From NCBI GenBank assembly GCA_951640165.1, contig OX621255.1, forward strand, positions 3,162,001 through 3,226,000: a DNA stretch of 64,000 nt, read 5' to 3'. Below are positions 9,711-19,931 of this stretch, piece by piece. The notes under the pieces were generated by a model. It saw nothing but the letters and a program-made list of their open reading frames with translations, was not told the origin of the DNA and made no database searches. The position numbers and the translations under genes were made by a program. Origin of the DNA: Pseudoips prasinana (lineage: Eukaryota > Arthropoda > Insecta > Lepidoptera > Nolidae). Within the stretch, counting starts at the first letter, position 1, and every line of letters starts with the position of its first letter.

Positions 9711-11957
9711 GTCTTTTATTCAGTGTCATTCTTATTTTATACATTTACAAATATATAGTTACAAAAAAAAATATATATTTATAAATATAAAAAATAGACA
9801 TCCAATCGGCAACGGGAGCAGGGTCCATGCTACCGATGGTCAAGGCTCCAGAGAGAGGAACCTCCTCACAATACGCGCCGTCTCCAAAAGAACTGCCTTC
9901 TGAACCTGACCCTTGACCCAACTGCCTAACGCGAGCCTCTTAAGGTGACGGTCGAGGCTCTTGGCAATTAAACCATGGGCAGAAACGACAATCGGTACAA
10001 TGATCGCCGAGTCGACGTCCCACATGTCAACAACCTCGCGAGCTAGGTCAAGGTATTTAATTTCCTTGTCTTTTTCAGCTTTCACAAGGTTGTCATCATG
10101 TGGGACAGCAACATCGACGATCACTGCCCGGCGCTCTTGGCGATCCACCATCACAATATCAGGCTTGTTGGCAACAATAGTCCTATCTGTGATGATGGAT
10201 CTGTCCCAGTACAATGTGACACGGCCATTCTCCAGTATTGTCTCTGGAACGTATCTGTAGTACGGCACCTCCGACGTCACAAGGTTGTACCGCAGAGCAA
10301 GTTGCTGGTGGATTATCCTGGCTACTTGATTGTGCCTGTGCAAATACTCACCATTAGCAAGACGGGAGCAACCAGAAATTATATGTCTGAGGGATTCCCC
10401 AGGGCGGTGACATGCCCGACAAATGTCAACAGTACCATCCCTCAGTATAAATCTCCGGTAGTTATTCGTCATTACTACTTCGTCAGTAATTGCACAGACA
10501 AAACCCTCGGTTTCCGCAAAAAGGTCACCGAACCGTAGCCAGGCTACTGAGGCTGTTAAATCTACATCTGGCCCATGCAGGGCCTTGTAAAATCTGCCAT
10601 GAAGTTCCTTGCTCTGCCATACCTCCTTGCGGTCACTGGTACTAAGTACCGCAGGTTGACGCCAGTTAGTTTTGGCTAAGGATAGAGCGGTGAATCCATT
10701 GTCCACGGCGATCACGTCCGCATGCATACCCACACTATTATGTAGGAAATAGTTTCTAAGATTATACAGCTCACGGTTATGCAGAGTTTTAGCATTTAAA
10801 AAGCCACGACCACCACATTTCCGTGGGATGTACAATCTCATCACAGAAGAGCGGGGGTGATGCATCCGATGTGATGTCAGCCGCGTTCGAACTGTTCGGT
10901 CCAGGGCGTCTAGCTCAGTTTGAGTCCACTTGAGTATTCCAAAGGAGTACAACAAGACTGGCATGACCCAGCCATTGTAAGCACGCACCTTGTTCCCTCC
11001 CGACAATAGGCTTTTCAGCACTTTTGTCAAGCGGCCCAAGAAGCGCCCCCGCAATGACTCCTTCATGTCAGCCTCTTTGATGCCTAATGCCTGTGAAATA
11101 CCCAAGTACTTGTAGGTTTCGGTTGCAGAGAGGGTTACTAAGTTAATGGAAGCTGAGAGTTGGGTGCTCTCAGATTCCACTATCTTCCCTCGTTTTGCAT
11201 GCATGACTGCACATTTGTCAATACCAAACTCCATTCTGATAGAGTTACTGAAGTTTTCTGTGAGCTTCAGTAACGCTGACAAGTGAAGATTGCTAGAGGC
11301 AAATAACTTTAAGTCATCCATGTAAAGGAGGTGTGATATTACTTGTCCTCCTCTCCGCAGTCGATAACCTAACCCAGAATCCTCTAGTAGTGTGCTCAGA
11401 GGGTTCAGAGCCAGGCAAAACCACAATGGGCTCAAACTGTCACCCTGAAAGATTCCCCGTTCTATCCTTATAGGCTCACCGTTCCCCAAGGTCTGGCGAG
11501 ATCCTGGATAAAGAAGGACTGTACTCCACTGCTCCATACATGTCCTCAGGAAGGTACGTAAAATTGTATTTATTTTATACAATTCTAGCACTCTCATAAG
11601 CCAAGTATGGGGCACGGAGTCATAGGCCTTCTTGTAATCTATCCAGCATGTCGACAGATCTTTTCGGTGTCGGCGTGCCTGCTGGCAAATGGCCGTGTCA
11701 ATAAGAAGCAATTCCTTAGTACCGCGGGACCCATTCCTACACCCATTTTGAGCTGTAGATATAATTGCATTTCTGTCGATGTGATTGCAGATTTTGGTTT
11801 TTAATATTGATGTTAAAATTTTGTACATGGTTGGAAGACATGTAATTGGTCTATAGTTCTTGGGTTCCGCGGTACTACCTGACTTATGGATCAAATGGGT
11901 TACACCTGTGGTCATAAATTGTGGGAGCGAACCTGACTCTAAAGCCGACTGGAATTT
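9711..11957 (-). mobile_element. R2/R4/Dong-type non-LTR retrotransposon, 5'-truncated
   Basis: The element reads on the minus strand from about 11957 to 9711. It has a short AT-rich 3' UTR (9711-9839) and no 5' UTR, and its frame is still open at the upstream edge, so the copy is truncated inside the reverse-transcriptase domain. Both edges are TTA/ATT repeats. Single-ORF elements with a C-terminal restriction-like endonuclease form the R2 group, and Dong of Bombyx is known from TAA repeats. The match in both protein type and target supports a Dong/R4-like assignment, though the clade cannot be proved here. Confidence 0.85.
9840..11957 (-). CDS. Reverse transcriptase / restriction-like endonuclease, partial
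   Basis: The frame stays open for over 700 codons; from the first ATG (11915) it gives 691 aa. In that numbering, fingers motifs including NYRPITCLPTMYK are near 20-32, the first catalytic Asp is in CWIDYKKAYDS (93), FQGDSLSPL is at 156-164, and the YMDD box is at 198-201. A thumb/linker region follows. A CCHC knuckle (C499, C502, H511, C516) precedes an endonuclease core with PD at 585-586 and the D of VDVAVP at 601, the order of R2-group proteins. The enzyme would nick its target and reverse transcribe its RNA there. The N-terminal zinc-finger part is missing, so the ATG is internal and the protein was probably never made from this copy. No stop or frameshift interrupts it, which suggests a fairly recent insertion. 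Confidence 0.85.
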   Translation of the reverse strand, partial: KFQSALESGSLPQFMTTGVTHLIHKSGSTAEPKNYRPITCLPTMYKILTSILKTKICNHIDRNAIISTAQNGCRNGSRGTKELLLIDTAICQQARRHRKDLSTCWIDYKKAYDSVPHTWLMRVLELYKINTILRTFLRTCMEQWSTVLLYPGSRQTLGNGEPIRIERGIFQGDSLSPLWFCLALNPLSTLLEDSGLGYRLRRGGQVISHLLYMDDLKLFASSNLHLSALLKLTENFSNSIRMEFGIDKCAVMHAKRGKIVESESTQLSASINLVTLSATETYKYLGISQALGIKEADMKESLRGRFLGRLTKVLKSLLSGGNKVRAYNGWVMPVLLYSFGILKWTQTELDALDRTVRTRLTSHRMHHPRSSVMRLYIPRKCGGRGFLNAKTLHNRELYNLRNYFLHNSVGMHADVIAVDNGFTALSLAKTNWRQPAVLSTSDRKEVWQSKELHGRFYKALHGPDVDLTASVAWLRFGDLFAETEGFVCAITDEVVMTNNYRRFILRDGTVDICRACHRPGESLRHIISGCSRLANGEYLHRHNQVARIIHQQLALRYNLVTSEVPYYRYVPETILENGRVTLYWDRSIITDRTIVANKPDIVMVDRQERRAVIVDVAVPHDDNLVKAEKDKEIKYLDLAREVVDMWDVDSAIIVPIVVSAHGLIAKSLDRHLKRLALGSWVKGQVQKAVLLETARIVRRFLSLEP

Positions 11958-12215
11958 GATTATTATTATTATTATTTCTCTTGGTCTCGGAAATTAGATT
12001 AACTGCTCCTAAATGTCTTTATGGCGTAGAAGTGAATGTCAATTGACAGAAATAGCCCATTATTTTAATTGTCTCTAATGAAGCCCATAGGTTGTTGACC
12101 TTACATTCATTTAGTATTTAATATCTTCAATATTATGCATGATTATAATTTTTTACTTATTGAGTCTTCTTATATCATCGTGTTTATACCAATATATTAT
12201 ATTATTCAACTGTGT

Positions 12216-12345
12216 AATAATAATATCTCGAGACAATGTCACACAGATCATCCTAGCCCCAAACTAAGCAAAGCTTGTACTATGGGTACCAGGCGACGAT
12301 ATACATACTTATATAGATAGAAAACATCCATGACTCAGAAACAAA
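12216..12345 (-). mobile_element. SINE-A copy lacking its tRNA head
   Basis: The tail and 3' domain (GATCATCCTAGCCCCAAAC) are present. The copy stops at CAGAAACAAA, where a Helitron-like element begins. The lost head does not resume on the far side. Confidence 0.75.
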
Positions 12346-12675
12346 TCTATACCTACATATAATAAAATCGTAGGAAAGTCAAAACTGTACATAGAATATT
12401 TTTTTAAAAGGATACTTGGGGCGTGATCTGCTATGGATATCGAAGCCAAAAATATAGTTTTTAGTATTTTTGTCTGTTTCTCTTTATGTCTGTCCTGTCT
12501 AAACTCAAAAAGTATTGTATGAATTTACTTCAAATTTTGCATGAATATTACTAAGAGGTCGGGTCAACATAGAGGCTTTTTTTAGAGGCGACAAATTATC
12601 ACGCTATCACTAACGGGGGAAGAGCTGTTGGAATGTATAAAGTTTAACGCGGGTAAAGCCGCAGGGCACAGCTAG
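12346..12675 (+). mobile_element. Helitron-like family B copy
   Basis: Begins TCTATACCTACATATAATAA and contains AATCGTAGGAAAGTC, GATATCGAAGCCAAAAATAT and GAGGTCGGGTCAACAT. It ends with the GCGGGTAAAGCCGC hairpin and CACAGCTAG, followed by T. A 5' TC, a 3' hairpin with CTAG and flanking A and T fit a non-autonomous Helitron. No ORF. Confidence 0.65.
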
Positions 12676-13107
12676 TATAGGTATAAAATTATTTGGTATA
12701 AAAGCTATAGTGACAAATAAAATACTCTTATTTACATAGGCTTAATATACTACGAAATATTATCCTGCCTCTACAACAATTTGTTCAATGATAAGGTCTT
12801 AGAGCAAAGTGCATGTAGGTACATGTAACATGTTACATAAATAAAGCGCATGCAAACAATGTACGGAAGCGCACGCGCCGCTGCGTCTATTGGCGATCTA
12901 CAAAGTATATTTTGATGATCTTTTTTTATTCTTTAATGATTGTATAGCCTTGGATGAAGGGCTATGATGAGGCCATCATTTTGTATCTTAATTGTTGCTT
13001 TATTTTATTAATACGTATAGTAACACAACACGTTATGGTGTATCTGAAGAAAAGAAGAAAGAAGAAAAAAACATTTATTCAGTAAATTACTAGCACAGAT
13101 ATATTTA
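12676..13107. other. Unassigned AT-rich interval
   Basis: No recognised family or coding frame. Confidence 0.4.
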
Positions 13108-13463
13108 CATCCTGCCAATATTATAAATGCGAAAGTTTGTAAATATGGATGGATGTTTGTTACTCTTTCACGTAAAAGCTACAAAACGGAATTCAATGAA
13201 ACTTTACAATAATATAGCTTATTCATCAGAATAACACATAGGCTACAATTTATAAAGATATTGTGTGAATTTTCCAAAATATGACTATAAGCGTGAAGAA
13301 AGTAGGAAAAAATCTGCCATCTGCGAGCTATTTCGGCGTGCACTGCCAAATCCGCTAGAGGTACACATCCTACTAATATTATAAATGCGAAAGTTTGTAA
13401 GTATAGATGTATGGATGTATGTTTGTTACTCTTTTACGCCAAAACTAACCGCGGGGCATATCT
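13108..13463 (+). mobile_element. Two Helitron-like family A copies in tandem
   Basis: The first starts TCCTGCCAATATTATAAATG and runs to about 13365 without its 3' hairpin. The second starts TCCTACTAATATTATAAATG (13367) and ends CCGCGGGGCATATCTAG after an internal deletion. No coding capacity. Confidence 0.6.
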
Positions 13464-14138
13464 AGTATGTATATATAGGTACACAAACAGAAGTCCTTAA
13501 AGGTTATCTGTGCGAGTCCGAATTGGTCCCATCTCAGCACTAGCTGCAACATTAACTGTTGTAGCGCTGGTCTTCTGATGAAACCATGTAAAATTGTTCG
13601 CGGAGAAATACTGTGTCAGTACAGCTCGCAGTTACAATTTTAAGAAAAACGGTACAATATTAATATAACTTATAGCTAATTAAAATAATAAATATGTGGA
13701 AATACAAACTTATACAATAAAATATTAATAAATTAACACTAATTTGTAATACATAACACCCACAGTATATAAATGTATAAAATTGGCTCACATGGTGAGG
13801 AGGAATCATGGATGACGCTGTTAGTTACAAAAGTATTAAATATACCTCAAATATTTATTTATTTATCTCCTTAACATCTATCATTACGGGTCTTGACCTA
13901 ATGCGATAGAATCGGTACCTATTACAATTATAAAAATAGTCTTTTATATATATCCTTATGTAATTACATTTTAACTAAAAATATCAACACTTGGACGCTA
14001 GAGATATTTTTACATTATTAATACATACTATTTTTATTCATTGTACACCGACAACAGCCGCAGTTTACTTTGGTTGTCTGGAAGAGATCACATTTTGTGA
14101 TAAGACATTAAATTTTAAAGGTTTTAAGTTTCTTTTAT
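13464..14138. other. Unassigned AT-rich interval
   Basis: A phrase near 13865-13900 (CCTTAACATCTATCATTAC) recurs at about 41895, so a repeated element is present, but its limits are unclear. Confidence 0.35.
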
Positions 14139-14139
14139 T

Positions 14140-14300
14140 TATATATGAACATTGTTAACAGGTATGAACGCGACTAACCTTATTGTTATTTTCCCGACGT
14201 TTCGACCAAGTTGCATTGATCTTGGTCACGGGATGACAATATTATCATTAATAACAATAAGGTTAGTCGCGTTAATACCTGTTAACAATGTTCATATATA
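14140..14300. mobile_element. Foldback MITE with GACGTTTCGACC core
   Basis: Arms of about 51 bp (TATATATGAACATTGTTAAC outwards, AACCTTATTGTTATT inwards) are inverted around a core in which CCCGACGTTTCGACCAAG faces CTTGGTCACGGG. Only one or two mismatches in the arms. It could fold into a nearly complete hairpin. No ORF. Confidence 0.8.
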
Positions 14301-14396
14301 ATTATGATACGCGAAAGTTTAAAAGTTTTCTTATATTTTTTTTATTTGTTATTCCTTTGGGTTTACCTTTCTATTTAACTAGGTACCTTTTTGTTT

Positions 14397-14590
14397 TTGG
14401 TAAGGCAGGGGGAATGCCTACGCATGCCACCCGCGAAAAGTGTCTGCGGCTCCCATATTGCCGACTCCTGCCAGTCCGGCACAGCGACTGCGCCACAAAC
14501 AGTTCGCTGTCTTCCCGGGGCTGCTTGCAAGTGGCGGCAGTAGAGGACACTTCTTTGACTGCCGCAGCAGCCCCGAGGGGTCTATTTAAC
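14397..14590. repeat. GC-rich block, probable retroposon fragment
   Basis: Distinctly GC-rich between AT-rich flanks, with CCCGGGGCTGC and GCAGCCCCGAGG as an inverted pair. The 137-codon frame across it and the next SINE is accidental. Confidence 0.35.
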
Positions 14591-14633
14591 TACCTAATAA
14601 TCCATTTGAAATTGCATGAGTTTAAAAGAGACG

Positions 14634-14880
14634 GTCACCGTAGCCTAGTTGGTAGTGCTCCGGCCTACGAAGCTGGTGGCCCTGGGATCGAGTCCCGGTA
14701 AGTGCATGTGGGTGGTGCGTGTTTGTGTGGTGAGCACGAATATTTGTTTCTGAGTCATGGATGTTTTCTATGTATTTAAGTATTTATATATCTATAAGTA
14801 TGTATATCGTCACCTGGTACCCATAGTACAAGCTTTGCTTAGTTTGGGGCTAGGATGATCTGTGTGACATTGTCCCTATA
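14634..14880 (+). mobile_element. SINE-A copy with a variant head
   Basis: The A box is intact; the B box reads GGGATCGAGTCCC. A GTGGGTGGTGCGTGTTTG insert follows the head. Confidence 0.8.
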
Positions 14881-14884
14881 TAAA

Positions 14885-15207
14885 CTAGCTGTACCCCGCA
14901 GTTTTATCCGCGTTAAATTTTATAAATTATCACAGCTCCTCCCCCGTAGGTGATAGCGTGATAATATGTAGCCTATATGTTGACCCGGCCTCTTAGTAAT
15001 ATTCATACAAAATTTGAAGTAAATCCATGTAGTACTTTTTGGGTTTAGCCCAGACATACATACAGACAAACAGACACACAGACAAAAAATCTAAAAACTA
15101 TATTTTTGGCTTCGATATCGATTGCAGATCATGCCCCAAGTATCCTTTAAAAAAAATATTCAATGTACAGTTTTGACTTTCCTACGATTTTATTATATGA
15201 ATGTAGA
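14885..15207 (-). mobile_element. Helitron-like family B copy
   Basis: Starts CTAGCTGTACCCCGCAG on this strand, the complement of the 3' hairpin end, and runs to CGATTTTATTATATGAATG. Near full length. Confidence 0.65.
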
Positions 15208-15324
15208 GATGAATGTAAGATATGCAGAATTCCCTCCCTGTAATTTCTATGTCCAACAGTGGACGAAATCAGGCTGATGATTAAATGGATTTACTGTAAA
15301 ACAAAGAAATTTGAATATTTGACG

Positions 15325-15714
15325 GGTCGGTTGGCGTGGTTTGTAAATGCTTGCCTTTCATGCCGTCGCGTCGGTCGTGGTTCGATTTCCACCCAGGACA
15401 GATATTTGTGTGTGTATGTGTGTGAGTCTGGGTGTAATCATACTAATATTATAAAGACGAAACTTTGTGATGTTTGTTTACTTCTTCAGATCTAAACGGC
15501 TGTAGCGATTTTAATTAAATTTGGTATGGGATTAGCTGATACCTTGGATTAACACATAGGCTATAATTTATAAAGTTTCACGCGGGTAAAACTGCTTGCC
15601 ACAGCTAGTTATCTAAAGTTATTTACAAATTAAAAGTAGTATATGTAATATATCAGTAATCTGGTTTCCATAGTACAAGCTCTGCTTAGTTTGGGATCAG
15701 AATTTATATTATTA
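15325..15714 (+). mobile_element. SINE-B copy, split by a Helitron-like element
   Basis: The head has an A box (TTGGCGTGGTTTG) and B box (GTGGTTCGATTTCC), then CAGGACAGATATTTGTGTG and CTGGGTGTAA. After the insertion the body resumes at TTATCTAAAG and finishes with GTTTCCATAGTACAAGCTC and TTTGGGATCAGA. Confidence 0.8.
15438..15608 (+). mobile_element. Helitron-like family A copy inserted in SINE-B
   Basis: Runs from TCATACTAATATTATAAA to CCACAGCTAG. Removing it rejoins CTGGGTGTAA and TTATCTA exactly as in the intact SINE-B copies, so it sits between A and T with no target duplication. The 3' hairpin is partly decayed (GCGGGTAAAACTGC). Confidence 0.8.
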
Positions 15715-15762
15715 TTTGTCTACAAATCCACTGTCACTGAGCACCACCATATTTTCTTTGTA

Positions 15763-15897
15763 AAGACGCCAGCACATCCAGCTACCCCAATCTGTCAAAT
15801 TTATTTTAAAGATTTTCAACTTTATCGCATAAGCATAAGGTTCACTTTCAATTGGGGAAATTTGACAGATTTGTGTAGCTTGATGTGCTGGCGTCTG
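15763..15897. mobile_element. Hairpin MITE M copy
   Basis: Inverted ends of about 40 bp (AGACGCCAGCACATCCAGCT outwards, CCAATCTGTCAAATTT inwards) with TA on both sides. The centre is a TTTTCAACTTTATCGCATAA-like loop. No coding capacity. Confidence 0.8.
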
Positions 15898-16131
15898 TAC
15901 ATCGCAAATCATACTCATCCAGGTATTCACTGCAACATCAAAAATGTGTCTAAACTGGCAAATATATTGCTACGTAGCCACGTACTACCGGCAGCACCAA
16001 TTTATGGCGCACGATATTTTAGTTAAACTCACGTGAAGAGTGAGATGGATTAAGATTAGCTGTATTTGCACAATTTCGATTGGAATCTGTTCTTTTTTTG
16101 TTGGTGCTACGTCCTCTCGCGAATATGGATA

Positions 16132-16356
16132 TTAATAATATCATGGGACATTATTTACACTCGGCCATCCTAAACTAAGCAGAGCTTGTGCTATGGAAAC
16201 CAGATACCTAAGTGATATACTACTTTTCTTTTGTAAATACATACTTATATAGATAATTACACCCAGACTAGTGCACAAATATCTGTCCTGAGTGGGAATC
16301 GAACTCACGACCTACGGTGTGAAAGAGAAGCATCTACCAACCACGCTAACGGACCG
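16132..16356 (-). mobile_element. SINE-B copy
   Basis: Complete minus-strand copy from AATAATATCATGGGACATT through the 3' domain and body to the head, with B-box complement GGGAATCGAACTC. Confidence 0.8.
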
Positions 16357-17170
16357 ATCAAAGTATTTTTTTAGTAAGGAGAAGATATAATTAAATAAAC
16401 AAATATTAAAGAAAGTATTTGAACCTTTTGCAGTTGAAATATTGGTGCGTTTATTGTATTGGGAAATTTATCTATACAAAACTGCTGAGTGACGCTTCTC
16501 GTGACCAGAGAGCTAGTCTTTTTGTGGTTAAAGAATCAGTTTTTTCATACAGCGGCAAGCCTTCTGGTAACTTGACCTCTGCAAAAACCGGATAATTTTT
16601 TCGTTGCCCTATACTTCTACTGGTTAAATATTGGGTATTTTTACATCTCTTTTATTATTCGCTATGACACTATTATTATTATTATTTATTTATTGAAAAA
16701 TATGTTAATAAATAACATAATAATAATGCCTAAGCTGCTCGAAGGCTTTTCACTGATATGGCAGTGGTGCCAGCACAAGTAATTGTCTGTGGCAGATTTG
16801 ATATCAATAACATCCTAAACCCTAAAAATCCTAAAAAAATAACCAAAGGCTTACCAAACATCCAAGACAGAAAAGTTAAATTTACACTTCCGTGAAGTGC
16901 ATTCTAGCTTGCGATCAGTTGATCGTAAGCCAACGTTTCATCTTTCTCTATTATTGTCACGAAAATTGGCATACCATTAATTTATATATGTGGTAATTAG
17001 ATTTTGGCTTCAGTCTTTTGTCATATTGTGTCAAAGTGACCTTTACAATAATGACTGGCACTTGGCTTGTTCTACTAAAGCTAGATGCCATATTTTTTAA
17101 CATGGCAGATAGGTATCAAAGACAAAGACCGTACTGGTGAAATAAATCCCTGTAGTGCGGGAGATTACGC
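16357..17170. other. Unassigned interval
   Basis: AT-rich with ATT runs at 16670-16690. No recognised repeat or ORF. Confidence 0.4.
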
Positions 17171-17374
17171 TTTCATTTATTTATTTATTACAGATATCTT
17201 ATTGCTAACAGATAATTCCAAGCACAATAAGTGATACAATCATAATAATTTATATTCATAATCTATAGGTACTATACTTAGCTAATTTATTAACCATGTT
17301 AAAAAAAAGTGAAAAGTTTTCTAATATTATGGATATACTACATAATATTAGAAAAAGAAAATCGTAATAAGAAG

Positions 17375-17960
17375 TTACTGTATACTGCTCTCAATAGTCA
17401 ATGCCTCAATGTGACGTCCTGCAACGGTTAGGAATGCATTTTCCGTGCATGAGAATATAGCTATAGTTGAGTCATTCTCGATATAATTGATATAGCGAAC
17501 TGCGCTGGACAGAGGTGCATTTCGGGCTAGATTGGTTCGAGCGGCCGGCACTGCCAATAGGTTATGTCGACGTCGCGCCTGGGCAAAGTATGTCCTGTGA
17601 CGCGGCACACGCAACTGTAATAACGCCAATAGTAGAGAGTTATATGTGTAACCACGTATTAACCTGAAGAAATACGTGACTAATGTAATGTTACGTCGTA
17701 CTGCTAACATACGATAGTCCACCATACCCACGATATCATCATCAGTCTGATATCGTCCACTGTTAGACATGCATGGCTGTCTCACAAAGTTCTGTATAAC
17801 GTTGCTACCACGTAGGAGTTTGTCGTAGTCTTCGCGTTTGCCATGGAGTTGGCGACAGTAAGATGGTATATATATGATTAGTCCTGGGTTGGGGTTGAAA
17901 TACAAATCACTAACCAGTAGACAAACAGACAAGTCTTACAGAAGACATTCCTTAATAATA
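17375..17960 (-). pseudogene. LINE reverse-transcriptase ORF, C-terminal fragment
   Basis: A 185-codon frame on the minus strand. The part after residue 80 (RLIRGYTYNSLLLALLQL, RRRHNLLAVPAARTNL, APLSSAVRYINYIEND) follows the pattern at the C-terminus of many insect non-LTR reverse transcriptases, after the catalytic domain. No catalytic motif is included. The element is heavily 5'-truncated; AT-rich sequence from about 17180 to 17374 would be its 3' UTR. The parent clade is not identifiable. Confidence 0.55.
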
Positions 17961-18039
17961 ACATTAATAACTGAATGTTGAGTTTCTGCGTGTGTGTAAG
18001 GTCTCCAGAGCTCATCGGGGTTGAGGGAAGGTTCAGCAA

Positions 18040-18150
18040 CACTGGTTTGCTGACTGTTTTAAAGGCCGGCAACGCACCCGTGACTCCTCTGGCGGCGGTG
18101 ATCACTTACCATCAGGAGACCCACTTGCTCGTTTGTCGCCCTATAACAAA
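18040..18150 (-). repeat. Repeat family T copy
   Basis: Contains GCCGGCAACGCACCCGTGAC and GTGATCACTTACCATCAGGA, the complement of family T. It supplies the coding-like sequence of the short ORFs around it. Confidence 0.5.
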
Positions 18151-18539
18151 AAAAACTTTGAGAGCCAAAGATCTTTTCTCCTCTTATAATAGTTTTCTTA
18201 CTTTAATATAAGACCATTCCATTATGTTTCTTGTCTCTTCCCAGATTCTTTAATATCAGACAGTTTCACTGACCTTTCAGTGACATGTGACCTCTGGCCT
18301 TTAACAAAACAAGTAGCCGAGACAGTTAGACGAGGTATCCTATTAAATCTTTAGTCTTCTCGTAACTATGATCATAGATATGCTAAGAACAAAAGAGCGC
18401 CGTTTATAATTGCGTGTACGCAACATTTGACAGTTACCGCTATTGTCAGAGGCTGTTAACATTTGGTAATGTGCCAGCTCCATTGACATACGCGAGCATA
18501 TAATTGAACACGTCACGTCATTAAGACGTGTTTTGTTAT

Positions 18540-18683
18540 TATCTAAATGAACTTTATTAATATTGACATAATATATTGTACTTGCTCACAATGCAGCACA
18601 TAAACATATTCAAATGCAGTAACAAAATATTTGAATAAGTCTGTCCGTGCGGTCTGTGTATTTTCATCATCACATATATTTTA
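18540..18683 (-). repeat. Repeated retroposon tail, minus strand
   Basis: Shares GCTCACAATGCAG(C/T)ACATAAAC and GTCCGTGCGG with 46570-46730. The plus strand opens with an ACTTTATTA-type run, which suits a polyadenylated 3' end on the minus strand. Confidence 0.4.
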
Positions 18684-18977
18684 AGGGTTCCGTAGCAAAA
18701 AAGGCAAAAAACGGAACCCTTATAGATTCGTCATGTCTGCTGTCTGTCTGTCCGTTCGTATGTCACAGCCACTTTTTTCCGAAACTATAAGGACTACAAT
18801 GTTGAAACTTGGTAAGGCAATGTATTCTGTAAACCGCATTAAGATTTTCACAGAAAAATAGAAAAACAATAAATTTTAGGGGTTCCCCATACATAGAACT
18901 GTACCCTATAACGTGAACCCCATACAATAAACCCAAAGGTTAGCACTAACCACAGGGTTCGCAAAACCGACTGGAAC

Positions 18978-19931
18978 ATGGCCAATGCAGTGTTCAGGCC
19001 GAACCAAGTCAAATGGGCTGTTAACAAATTCAAGCCATATAAATCGGCGGGCGATGATGGCATATTCCCAGCACTGCTACAACAGGGAATCAACCTTCTC
19101 TTCCCGCATCTGGTGAAACTCTTCAGAGCAAGCTACTCATGGGGAATTATACCAGAACAATGGTCTAGGGTCACGGTACGCTTCATACCAAAAGTAGGGA
19201 AAAAGGATTATTCTCAACCTAAATCCTTCAGACCCATCAGTCTAACTTCTTTCCTGTTAAAAACCATGGAGAGAATAATAGACCAGCACATTAGAGCACA
19301 TTATCTAGTGGATAGACCACTTAGCTCCAAACAACATGCTTACCAAAAGGGAAAATCAACTGAAACAGCACTACTCGATCTGATCGATAAAGTGCAAAAA
19401 TCCCTAGAGGACAAGCAAACTGCTCTGTGTGCTTTCCTAGACATCGAGGGTGCTTTTGACAACACCCCCACAGAAACCATCCTTCGAGGCATGGGAGCAA
19501 AGGGAATTGATGTCACCACTATTAGATGGGTGGAAAACATGCTCTCTAATAGAACTGCAACAATTTCATTAAATGAAACATTGCACGAATTTCAGACCAC
19601 GAGAGGATGTCCACAAGGAGGCGTACTGTCACCACTACTATGGACCCTCGCCGTGGACCAACTCCTTGCAGTGATGGCAGACCTAAAACATGACACTCAA
19701 GGTTATGCAGACGACCTGGTAGTCATAGTCAGAGGACACTGTCTCCACACCATCTCCACACTACTGCAAGGAGCTCTTAACACCATTAACAAATGGTGCA
19801 GAGACAACGAACTATCCATCAACGCACAAAAAACGGTGATAGTACCTTTTACAAGGAAAAGGAAGCTGGAAAGACTGGTAAATCCAAAGCTAAACGGCGA
19901 AATTCTGTCCTTTTCAAGTGAAGTTAAGTAG
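18978..19931 (+). pseudogene. LINE reverse transcriptase, N-terminal part before a frameshift
   Basis: 317 codons from the first ATG; the frame is also open upstream to the insertion edge. Motifs include YKSAGDDGIFPALLQ (21-35), FRPISLTSFLLKTMERI (84-100), the catalytic Asp in FLDIEGAFD (155), GCPQGGVLSPLLW (210-222) and the YADD box (243-246). These are the reverse-transcriptase palm motifs. The frame ends at TAG at 19929-19931 because of an extra 4 bp; the protein continues in the next frame at 19918. The enzyme would copy element RNA at the nicked target. Confidence 0.85.

Noticed and set aside
9711..9840. SINE-A and the Dong-like LINE sharing a 3' end (partner pair)
   Set aside because: Reading both 3' ends in the same sense shows no common motif beyond the TTA repeat, so this LINE is not evidently the SINE's partner.
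10098..10538. 146-codon plus-strand ORF over the LINE
   Set aside because: It is the antisense shadow of the reverse-transcriptase/endonuclease frame.
14288..14701. 137-codon plus-strand ORF
   Set aside because: It starts in a foldback MITE, crosses a GC-rich block and ends in a SINE-A head, so it is a chance join.
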